The notes under the pieces are model-generated. The model was not told the DNA's origin. It searched no databases and was given only the letters and a program-made list of their open reading frames with translations. A DNA stretch of 64,000 bases from Phanerochaete sordida (Eukaryota; Basidiomycota; Agaricomycetes; Polyporales; Phanerochaetaceae): assembly GCA_019973155.2 (NCBI GenBank), contig BPQB01000002.1, forward strand, positions 620,001 through 684,000. Reading direction: 5' to 3'. The position numbers and the translations under genes were made by a program. How positions within the stretch are numbered: position 1 is the stretch's first letter; each line of letters opens with the position of its first letter. This document shows positions 22,749 to 32,756 of the stretch, in pieces.

Positions 22749-24405
22749 TCAGCTGCAAGCCGCCTGTACGTTAAGAAAGCAGCTCACCTCCTCAATGTTC
22801 TCGCCGTAGGGAAGACTACCCAGATCTTCGACAGCGGACTGCGGCTCTTTGTCCGAAGCCTCTGGTACCACTTGTACTATGGTACTTTCGGTATCGACAG
22901 TTGGCGAGGGTGTATCGTCTAAGGGCTCGCCCAGATTCCCGAGCATACTCCGCGGCACCGTGAACTCCACATCCGACATCTGAGACGGCGTGTTACGTGA
23001 ATGCTCCGTGCCTTCGGTGTCAATTTGCCGGAGGTTCATAAGAAAGCGGCTGACGAGTATAGACGGCTTCGGAGCCATGATTTATTTACGGGAAACAATC
23101 GCTGAACGAGGGGCTCACCAGACTCTCAGCAATGACATCCGCAGGCGACGCGATCTGTAGGCGATCACAACATCAGCGACGATAGGGCCTGCCCACGGTG
23201 TCACGGACATACCGTATCGAAAGTCGCCATCTGCGCAATGTTGACTGCGAGCAGCGCTCTGGCATCAATCTACTATCAGCCTGGGACGGGCGATCAAGAA
23301 GACCGTGGAACGTACACGAAGTACCAAGTGCCTACATCGCTATGCATCAGTATAAATCGTCGCAAAGCTGAGGGTCGCCGCGACTTACCATCACGAAGAA
23401 GACAGGCCGAGAACGACACAGGTATCTCGAGCTGCCATGCTTGCCTGATAGTCTGGTATGTCTTCACCCATGTCAATACGAGTACCAGCAAGTCCATCGC
23501 TATCAGACAGCTGCGGTCCAGGAACGTAACTGTCCGAGCGTGAGACAGCGCATCTGGAGTAGATCAGGACAGGCCTACATCTAAGTAACGTCAGAATATC
23601 ATCCACGCAAATCATTTCTCGGACATACCCACATTTGATCGAGCTTGGGGGAGAGCGACACCGCTGATTCACACGTGTAAAACGGGGCACCAACATATTG
23701 ATAGCTCCCGCGGGTAATGGCGAACTGCCGAGCATGTGAGTGGGAGAGGTCCGCGGCCATAGATTACTGGACACCCACAATGTTGGTTGCGGCAGGCACT
23801 AATCCAAGGCAGATCACGACGAGGAATATAGTGAGGTTGCGTTCCCAAATAGCGCACGCTCTCAGAGCCGAGAACACTGTCGAAGGAAGCATGTCAGCAA
23901 GATCGAGGGTACAAGAGGAAAGAAAATGTGCGTACATGCTGTCTGCACGTAGGCGATGACAATCAACACTTGTTCAAGGATTCCAAGTGGCTTGCATCTC
24001 TATCCTCGGGAGAAATGAAGTCAGCCGATATTTCTCAATATCCGCTGGCTATGACGTACCCCAGGTGTGGAAGGTAACCAGTCTATAATTTGGATGAGCA
24101 GCATCACCCAACGGACCGAGAGTAACAGCATCGAAGTAGCAGCAAATTTCCGCTTCCACACCGCTGCTACCTCTCGGTCGAGGGTGATGAGGTACTCGTA
24201 TACCACCATTGCTGGATCCAAATACCAAGCAGTGAGGGACGCAATGCATGTGTTGTCACGGAGCGCGGCTTACCTGTGACTGCGAGACCGACATAGTTGG
24301 CCGCGGCACTGCCATAGAAAATTAGGTGTGGCCCGTTCGATTTACATATGGAGCTTACACTTGGGTTAGAGCGTTGATGATCGCGGATAGAGGCGAGGAG
24401 GACAT
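22749..24405 (-). CDS. DUF6533 multi-pass membrane protein C (12 exons, one of 2 nt)
   Basis: Exons on the minus strand: 24405-24359, 24308-24274, 24211-24060, 23999-23936, 23876-23779, 23724-23633, 23580-23579, 23529-23389, 23331-23316, 23258-23213, 23154-23119 and 23066-22749. The product is 348 aa. MVVYEYLITLDREVAAVWKR is a textbook DUF6533 signature, and the downstream segments LFSALRACAIWERN and CLIAMDLLVLVLTW align with genes A and B. The 98-, 141- and 16-nt exons match B exactly. Exon 7 (AT) is 2 nt and corresponds to the second 2-nt exon of A and B. The first one is not separate here: exon 4 is 64 nt, equal to 2+62. The C-terminal acceptor is a plain AAG, so the start of the last exon is less certain. 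Confidence 0.78.
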
Positions 24406-25439
24406 GTTCGTTGCCTCGGTGGTTGAAGGATAAGGATCGTTCTATCCTGCACCCATATCAGCAGCGTACGCAAGACCTATATACTGCTCAAGCGACCTCA
24501 GGGTCGATCTGCGATGTAAACAGCCTGGTACTCCCGGATACCGTCCATATCACCGCGCTCGGCAGTTCCCTCGGTAGCGAAAGCGTACCTCATAGTTCTG
24601 ATAACAACCAGGTGGTTTCTACGATGAAAAGTGTGGGAATTATGAGCAGCCAACTCTAACAAGCCTGCAGACCTACGGCCCTATGATGGCGAGTCCCTGA
24701 GGATTCTGACGTCCTGTATATACAAACGGTGATATTCTCATGGCGGATCCTCGATCGCTCCGCGTTTTGCCCACGGTATCCACTGAGCGGACGTAAATCG
24801 CGCGCGCATGTTAGCATCGCAGCCTCGTAGATCATCGCCGCCATCTGTGGTGTGCAGCATCCTCAGCTTCCGCTGAGCAAACCCATCTGCTTCTGGAAGA
24901 GAAAGGCTCGTACCTATCTTGTGCTACTAGATGCCCCTGGAGTATTGTTGTGCCAGATCAACATACCTGATTTTGGCCTTTGACACTCCGTACTAAGTCC
25001 TGCGATGTATCAATGACGGAATGACCTTTTGCCCTAAGCACAGGAAGCGGCGCGCACGACTGGTATCGGCCACATGCCTGTCCGCAATACGAATGAGCAG
25101 CGACAAGGGTGTGGCGTATTATCATGATGTTGCGGCGGCCCAGCGATGTCTATCGGCGTGCACCCACATATCTATAACTTGCCATACGTAGCCTTGGTCG
25201 ATCGATAAGTGAGCTGACAACGCCCAGATACGAGGGGAGCGCAAGCCATACATAGCTCCAGGATTATCAGCTTCTCCAACTTGCCGTTTCAGGCGGATCT
25301 CGATGCCAGGCTCTGCTCACGACGGCCTTGAGTAAAGCGAAGACGATCTACGGGCTGGCCTGTATAGGCAGGGCCAGCTCGCAAACAACCCGGCTGCACG
25401 AGGGGAGGCGTACAAAGCGGCGGCGGAGGGACGACGAGG
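24406..25439. other. Intergenic, nothing recognised
   Basis: About 1 kb upstream of DUF6533 gene C. I found no coding frame with family similarity, no fourth DUF6533 copy and no repeats. Confidence 0.45.
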
Positions 25440-25858
25440 ACGCTTCGCCCTCCACTTCGACGACCCTAGATCTTTGCGAGCGCCACAGAGTCTACACGTC
25501 GTGGTCAACAACAAGTCCGCTTCTGAGAAGGTTGCAGACGCACCATAAAAGGGGGACCTGTGCGAGCATCCTCTCCGACGGCGCCCTCGACGGCGCCCAG
25601 GCTCGCGCACCGGTGCCGGAAGGCTCGGCCAGAGGGGCGGCAGGGACCCAGCAGCTGGTTGGGGAAGAAACCACCTCGCCCGGAGAAAGGGAAAGTGGGT
25701 GGTGGCGAGCACAGTGTTGGGGGAAAGCACCCCAAGGGAGGCCGCTATTTATACGGTTCTGGGACTGGGGCTGACGCGTCGACGCGTTGAGGTCACGAGA
25801 CGAGCGTGTTGACTGCGATCGCGGGGGCGGATCGAGGAGGCGGCTGGCACCGACGTCA
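25440..25858 (-). repeat. Promoter-like module, copy 1 (inverted partner of 42912-43435)
   Basis: Read on the minus strand, this stretch runs parallel to 42912-43435 on the plus strand. The best-conserved blocks are CGATCGCAGTCAACA, GCTCGTCTCGTGACC, a TATAAATA box (plus-strand positions 25746-25753) and a leader containing GTGCTCGCCACCACCCACTT. Downstream, both copies keep an intron-like unit: here TTATG|GTGCGT...GTGTAG at 25543-25492. No reading frame is conserved between the copies, so this looks like a duplicated promoter plus transcribed leader, possibly a non-coding RNA or the rim of an old transposon. Confidence 0.65.
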
Positions 25859-26447
25859 TGCGAGGCTGGGAGCCGTCGCTCGGCCTTCTCGTGGAGAATT
25901 GGTGGACGCGTCGTCGATATCTTCTCCGTGACTCTAGAGATGTACGAAAATCGGTCAATCAGCGAATCGGCGACATATTCCACGAAAATCGTCGGTGCGC
26001 ACAAGCTTGGTCCTTGAAGTGCAAGGCTGCTGGGATGAGAGCGGTGATGATCGAAGACCTGGGGCTTGTGAAACGTTGCCAGAAGGTTGACCAACCTCGA
26101 TGCACAGCTCGATAACTTGAGACGTCTGCGCGAGAAACACGGCGGGGGTAGGCGGGGGCTTCTCTCGCGCCTCCTTACGTCGCCACACGGCCCGCCCCCC
26201 TGCCATACGCTCTCGCATCGACCCGCCGTGACCGACACCGCTAGCGAATCGGCATTCAGGCTCGGGTATGGTGCCGCCGCGCGACATGCATTACTACGCT
26301 ACTGCAGAACATTAGTCTATGCTGGCATGAGATAGGGTGTGCGTGTGTGGTGGGGAGAAGACGGGTAGGCAGACACAGGAGACGCAGGCGACAGAACAAG
26401 ACGAGGTAAGAGCTACATACACGGTGCAAAAACGGAGGGGGTGGGGC
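25859..26447. other. Intergenic, nothing recognised
   Basis: Upstream flank of repeat copy 1 (read on the minus strand) and 3' flank of the transporter gene. The similarity to the other repeat copy fades here. No gene was supported. Confidence 0.45.
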
Positions 26448-28483
26448 TCAGAGCTTGGAGAGGACGAGGCCGACGACGACGATGATGATCGTCGACGGCG
26501 GGGTGATGACGCAGTACGACCAGAAGATCGTGCGGCTGATCAGGCGTTCGAAGGCGTCGCCGGACGCAGCTTGTGTTATCTGCGAGAGAAGAGAAACATA
26601 TGAGCGCCGGGCGACAACATAATGAATTATCGCGTACTTGTGCAAGGGTGAGGGCAGGCGGTGACGCGATGAGGAGGACGTTTGAGACGACGAACACCGG
26701 ACTGTGCGGACAGAGTCAGGACAGTCAGCCATCACGGGGGCGGATGGCACTTACTCGTCGAAGACTTCCTGCAGGTCGAACCTGGTGGAGAGCGCCAGGA
26801 CAGGGAGGAGCAGGAGCGGAGTGATGATCATACGCGACAGGATGGCGATGACGACCGTCTTCGTCTCGCCCGGCCGCTTCTGCGCGCGCGGCCGCGGCTC
26901 CGCGCTCAGCGAGCGCTTCTTGAGCTTGAACATCTCGCGCACGCTGTCGACGAGCGAGAGCTGAGACCACGTCGTGCTGAGGCTGCGGCCGCGCGCGGAC
27001 GCAGACGCGCCGTGCTGCGGGAGTGCCGCGCGGGCGCGCGCCTCGGGGTCGGGCGACGCGTAGAAGTACGCGCCGAGGACGACGAGCGTGAGCGGGATCG
27101 AGCAGTTGCCGGCCTGGTTGAGCGCGCCCTTGATCGGCTGAAGGTGCTCGTCGAGCGCGTGCTGCAGCGGCGGGATGCATGCGACGACGAGCGAGGCGAG
27201 CGCCGCCCAGAGCGGGACGGTCATGAACTCGTGGAAGGACTTGCATGTCTTTGCCACGCGCCGCCATGCGCGCCGCCGCCGCGACTGCCACGGGGTGCGC
27301 GTCGGCTCCGTGACCTGGCGCCGCCCCGGGAACTCGAGGACGTCGTCGCCGTCCTCTTCCGTCGCATCCATGGACGACACGGACGAGGAAGCTACTTGCG
27401 CTTTGCTCGCGTACGGGGAGTTCGGGAAGGAGTAGAAGAACTGGGGATTCGAGCCCAGCCTGTCGGCATCTTCCACCCGGATACTGGGGTTCTCGAAGTC
27501 CGTTCGGCTGATCGAGTCGTCGGACTGGTCCTGGTCTCGACGCAGGACGCGATATTCCTCGGATGACGGCGGGAATGCGGTCTCCTGCTGGTCCAACAAA
27601 GGGCTTTCACGTCCACCAGCCTCGGGTTCAGGGGCGACCTCGGGATCCGCTTGTGACAGTAGACGGACTCCATAGCTCCATCGGACCTGTGGGGCGAGGA
27701 GAAGCTTAATCCGCGGTCCTATCACTTCTTAAACGCTTGATGAACTTACGACCATGCCGAGCGTAGAATAGAGTACGAGGTACGTGAGTGCTCTGCCGAC
27801 CATGGAGTTCTTGTTATCGTCGCTGCCCCATTTGAGGCCGGGGACAGTCACGACGAGGCTCTGCATGAGAGCTATCGGAAGCGAGTTTGAGTTCATGAAC
27901 ATCGCGGCAGCCACGGCAAAGCTCCTGGAGTGGCAGCGTGGGACGAACATGTTGAGCGGCGTTGGGGCATGGGGACAATGAGGCCACGCACCTCTGTGAG
28001 CGTTTGAGGCGGAAGATGAAGCCCAGCGTCCATGCTACGGTCATAGACACGATCGTTGTGACCACAAAGAAGATGGGTATGATCCATAGCTCCCTGAGCT
28101 TGGCTGCGCGGAGATGCCTGTTGAGTACGACAATCCAGGGTGGCGGGCGGAGAAGAGGGACTCACAGGGTGAAAGGAAGAAGGCGACTTTTGAGAAGAGA
28201 AGAGACGGCGTGAATAGGGACACATTTAATCTGTTTAATTGCTGCGCCATGTGTGTCAGTCTCGAGGCGGCGCTGACGGACAACACGGGCACGCACTTTT
28301 TGTGTGGGTCGATCCAAGACCCCTCTCCTAGCAAGGATGTATCCTGCAAGGCATAGGAGGAATACCTCTAAGATGGACTGCGGGCCAACGCGTCAGCAGG
28401 CCGTTCTGCCCCGTGGGGGACGAACGTGGGCGACGGACCTCGAAGACGGTCTTGAGCAGCGGGCCGATGGGCGTGTCTCTCAT
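26448..28483 (-). CDS. PIN-like / auxin efflux carrier family membrane transporter
   Basis: Eight exons: 28483-28439, 28377-28297, 28241-28166, 28103-27992, 27924-27750, 27686-26755, 26701-26638 and 26579-26448. The product is 538 aa. N-terminal membrane helices (SILEVFLLCLAGYILARRG, WIIPIFFVVTTIVSM) and the family hallmarks NRLNVSLFTPSLLFSKVAFF and NSNSLPIALMQSLV identify the Mem_trans/AEC fold (relatives of yeast Ecm3 and YLR152C). A long cytosolic loop follows (about residues 165-300), then a second helix bundle (VPLWAALASLVVACIPPLQ, GNCSIPLTLVVLGAYFY, ILSRMIITPLLLLPVLAL, TPPSTIIIVVVGLVL). Fungal members sit in the ER or plasma membrane; the substrate is unknown. The start is the first Met before the conserved SILEVFLL helix. 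Confidence 0.88.
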
Positions 28484-29523
28484 GTATGCGTGGGGGTCGT
28501 GTGCGGGGGTCGTGAAGGTTAGAGTACAAGGTGGAGAGCGGGAGAGCGAGCCAGGGCTCCTCAGGAAGGCGGTGGTCGGGTTCCAAGCTTGGCTTTCGGC
28601 TGCTGCGAGCCTCGCCGTGCGGTTTATCTCTGGCGTCACCAAATCTCGCCACCGCTCCGCGAGCCACGTGCGTGCGTCTATCCCCGACTCCGCTGCCGGC
28701 GGCAGGGGCACAAGAGCACTTCCCACGCCATACCCGCGCTGGAAACCCACAGTCTCGGCCTTGGCAGCGAGGAGTCAGCTGGCCATCCACAGCAGCGAGG
28801 AATAAAAACTGGGAGGACCGCCGAATCTGCCCTCTGACGACGTGCGCGGCGCAGGCCGATAAAGATGGGCAGTGCTGCGCTTTGGCCTTGGCACATACTA
28901 GAACCAGGGTACCAAGAGCTGGTTCAATCTCTGCATGCAAGGAGCCGTCCTCCTCTGCAGGACCCAGTGATAAGCCTCGCGCAGGAAAGACGAGGCTGTT
29001 CCTTTCAGGAAACCTATTTGCATCTGCCGTGGCTGTAGGGCGGAGTAGACAATTCAGGGTATGCTGTGGCGGCTGTCAAGAAAAGCACTGTAGGTAATTC
29101 GCGCTTCCATCTTTGCGAGCACTCCATGAAAGCACAGGAAGTTGTCGAGTGTGGTCCACGCCAAGTGGCTTGCGGCATCTCTCGCGAGGCGCCAAGTCAA
29201 TCACGCCCTGAGCGGAAGTCGCCGAATAGCAGCGCATCAAATGATGCGCCCTGCGGTAAAATCTCGGACACACACTCAACCTACTTCGCCGATGACGTTG
29301 GGCCAGAAATTGAGGCCAAAAACGACATACATACTTGCGAATCGCGCAAATCCTCTGCGGCCGATTCAGAATTCGCTGAATCTTGAACTGGCGGAGGTCG
29401 GCCCCGACACGACGACGGCGGGCCCGACGTGAAGCGCGCCGTGGTCAGCACGTGATCCCTCCTCATCTGGGGTATCACGGTCCAGGGATAGGTTCGGAGC
29501 CGCCCGTGCGGGGGCACGTGCTC
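28484..29523. other. Intergenic between the transporter and the mobile element
   Basis: Frames of 60-190 codons on both strands overlap, with no domain signal. The transporter promoter must lie at the left side. Just outside the element the sequence is palindrome-rich (CCCGTGCGGGGGCACG near 29502-29517). Confidence 0.4.
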
Positions 29524-29597
29524 AAACCGCTCTCAAGCGTGAAACGCGAGAGCGGTTTGTAGCAAAGTCCCGCAGGTTGAAGGGGTTGAGGGGGTGC
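29524..29597 (+). repeat. Left end: hairpin plus terminal inverted repeat
   Basis: AAACCGCTCTC (29524-29534) pairs with GAGAGCGGTTT (29548-29558). The loop contains GCGT-GAA-ACGC, an inner stem. The hairpin is followed by TTTGTAGCAAAGTCC and then the 20-bp repeat at 29578-29597 (core GAAGGGGTTGAGGGGG). The GGTTTGTAGCAAAG piece recurs at 59504-59517, again next to a short stem. Confidence 0.7.
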
Positions 29598-29766
29598 GCT
29601 CGGGTTTCATTTACATTGATGAGCAATTGTGATGTCAATACAGAAGGTTTCACTTCTACAGTAAGCGAGACACTAATGGGAGTAAGACTCGAAGTAAAGG
29701 GACCGACGCCGCCGTCACCGCGTCGCGTACCCCTATGGTCAGCGTAGCCCGTCTTCGTCTCCCGTC

Positions 29767-32607
29767 ATGTCGCGCTCGGTTGAGCCGAATATACACCATG
29801 CTATCCATACCACACCCCGACGGCGTAAGCAGCCGCGCTCTACACCCGCTCCCAACGCGCCGGAGCCGCCAGAGGCAGGTCCACCTCCGCACCGTCCTTG
29901 GCCAAGGCTAGACGGAAAATGTCTCTCCGACGAGATGCTTGCAGATGCGGCGGAGGAGATTTTTGGATACAGACCACGTCCTGACCAGCTACGCGCGGCG
30001 AGGAAGATCCTTGAGGGCAACGACGTCTTCGTGGTCGCTGCTACCGGCGCGGGGAAGTCCCTCGTCTTCGCGCTGGTCGCGATCGCAGCTCGGCTCTTGG
30101 GTCTGCAGCGCGTCGTCATCGTGATATGCCCTCTGAAAGCGTTACAGATGGATCAGGTATGTCTCGACATAGTGAATAAATGAGCTAGCTCACCATCATC
30201 TTTTCAGGTACGCCGCCTGAATAACCCTCGGGGCGCTCAAACGGTGGCGGATCGCGGCACGACTGCTGGAGGCGATTGCACGGCGACCACCAGCGAGGAC
30301 GAGTGCGGTGTCGCGCCAGGTGCTGCAGACACCGGGATGGATCATGCGGGGGCCACAAGCAATGTGCGAGGTCGCACGGAGCAGGTGTTTGTGGACGGAT
30401 CGCGCTCGGGCTCAGAGCGCGGCAGCTCAAGCCCAGAAAGTCCTTCGGCTTCTAAAGAAGGCGACAGCGAGACATCAGCATCAGCTACGCAAACGCGAAA
30501 AGGGCCGTTGTGCATACCTGCGGTCGCCATCAACGAGGACAACAGCGACGTAGAGGTCTTCAAGAAACTACGCCGCGGCGAGTTCTCGATCGTGTACGCC
30601 GCGCCCGAGTGTCTTCTGCGGAACAACACGTTCTTGCAGCTGTTCCGGGATCCCGTCTTCCGCGACATGCTGTCTGCGATCCTTGTCGACGAGGCGCACG
30701 TCATCTATCAGTGGGGAAAGAACTTCCGGCAGGACTACAATAACCTACAGACCATACGTGTCAGCGCAGGGTCGCACATTCCATGGGGAGCGTTTACAGC
30801 AACCGCACCTACGCATATCTTCGAGGAAGTCTACACTAGCCTGTCCATGGGCCAAACGCGTCCGTTCTGGGGCATGGACCTTGGCGCCGACCGCCCGAAC
30901 GTCGAGCTTTGGGTGCGCCGCATGGAGTACTCCCTGCGGTCGTTCGCGTCACTCTTTGCGCTGATCCCCGAGCCCACCAACAAGCCTGATGACTTACCCA
31001 AGACCATCTTCTACTTCAAGAGTCGCAAGCAAGCGCGGACTGCATGCGACTTGCTCCGAGGTCTGCTCCCACCACATCTCAAGTCTTGCCTGTACGCGTT
31101 CACCGCCGTATACTCTGAGGAGTACAAGTCGACCGTCATGGAGTGGTTCCGCACCGGCAAGGTGCGGTGGCTCTTCTGCACTGACGCTGCCGGCATGGGG
31201 TGCGACGTTCCGGACATCGTCCTGGTGGTCGTCTATGGTGTTCAAGACTTCTGCGACGCGATGCAGAAGGCCGGTCGAGCTGGTCGAGACCCTCGCATAC
31301 AAGGCCGTCTTCTCTGGTTGGTGGAGGACTGGGTCTTCGACGATCCTGAGTCAGCGCCGACGAAGAAAGTGCAGGAGAAACGGGACGCACTCGATTCTGC
31401 TACCCACGAGTTCATACGCCGCTCTCAGTCCGACCAGTGCATGCGCGAACACATGGTGAACTATCTTCGGCCTCTCCCTCAGCTCCCCGGGTTCCCCACT
31501 CGCGAGCATGTGCCAGAAGGCTTGGCCGCCGAAGAACCCTTGCAGGCGGTAACTTGGGAGGTGGTGGTCAAGGAACACACGGAGCCACGGCGACCCTGCT
31601 GCTCTGCGCTGTGCTGCCGCCGCGAAGCATCAAACTCTATTCAATCTGGGCAGCTTTGCGACATGGAACGCGAAAAGATCGCACGCTTGCAAGCCTCGCT
31701 AGAGCGCATCTCTCACCCTGCGCTCCCCGTCCCTGATACACCCTCTCGGCGCGATCAGCCTTCGTCACCCAAGAAGCAGCGTGTTTCCAAGCAAGAGCGC
31801 GAGGTCCTGTACGAGACTTTACTCGAGTGGCGCCGTTCCGACTGGGCACGTATTCGTTCACGGAACAAGATGCTCTCGTCGGACTGGGTCATGACGGACG
31901 AGACTATCGCACGTCTAGTCAACGCAGCACACCGTGTCGTAAATGTCCCCATGGTCACGGAGGCTGTTATAGACAGCTGCATCGCTTGGACGTCTCCTGC
32001 AACTGTGTCTGCTTCGCTTGCAGACACACTCGAGGAGTTCCGTCTCGCATTCATGTCCCGCGTCGAGAAGCCTCGCAAGCGACAGAATGTAGCTCAGGCT
32101 GTGGCACCCACCAAGGATCGCTCGCCGCCAAGGACACCAACTCGACGGGGGCGGCACACTGGCAGCGGGATGCTCACAGCTAGACTGGGACTGGGCGGAG
32201 AGCATGACGAGAACGACGCCGTGTAAGCTCTCTCGCCAACACCTCATCTACAATCTTCTCATGTGGCTGTTTTTAGCAACGAAGATGATCTTGCATCACT
32301 CACGCCGCTGCGCTTTGCCCGCGAAGATATAGAACGTGCAGCTCTGGCGACACCACGGCGTCCGGAAGCTCGTGCTATCGACGGCCAGTCTGCTGACTTG
32401 TTCTCTCCAGGTACACGTCATAATGCACCAGCCGGCAGCCAGGGAGGTCGTAGCCGCGGGAGATTTGACCTCCAACCTGATCCTCTTCCCAGCGCGTTTC
32501 CGAGTGCGAGTTACGATACGTTTTGGGGGTCGTTCAGCTCATGGCGCGGCAGTGGTAACAGCAACACCAGGGACGAGATGGACCTTGACCGTGATGTACA
32601 CGAGTAG
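29767..32607 (+). CDS. RecQ-like ATP-dependent DNA helicase (element-borne)
   Basis: Three exons: 29767-30156, 30208-32222 and 32277-32607. The product is 911 aa. Superfamily 2 motifs are all visible: RPDQ (motif 0, about 71-74), Walker A ATGAGKS (92-98), CPLKALQMDQ (Ia), DEAH (291-294), TATA (III, about 327), DAAGMGCDVPDI (V, about 456-467) and QKAGRAGRD (VI, about 483-491). The catalytic residues are intact, so 3'-5' unwinding activity is plausible. A Ser/Gly/Thr-rich insertion of about 100 residues separates motif Ia from the next block. C-terminal to the helicase core I see basic, disordered sequence and no clear HRDC domain. Family-expanded RecQ-like genes of Agaricomycetes and telomere-linked helicases are the nearest known comparison. 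Confidence 0.88.
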
Positions 32608-32756
32608 AATTATCAGTATTTCGATTTCTCAACGGCCCCAGGGCATCTCTACTTGTCTGCAGCTATTCAGAGGGCGAGTTTTCCATGCAATGGATTATTT
32701 AAAACCGTCCAAAAGATTTGTACCTTCCTCTTTGTGACTACTGTACAGATTGCGTC

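Noticed and set aside
25492..26238. 248-codon minus-strand frame over repeat copy 1
   Set aside because: Crosses the TATA box and intron-like unit of the module, and the frame is not kept in the partner copy.
16707..28483. A metabolite gene cluster around the transporter and membrane proteins
   Set aside because: No polyketide synthase, peptide synthetase, terpene synthase or P450 is present; the neighbours look functionally unrelated.
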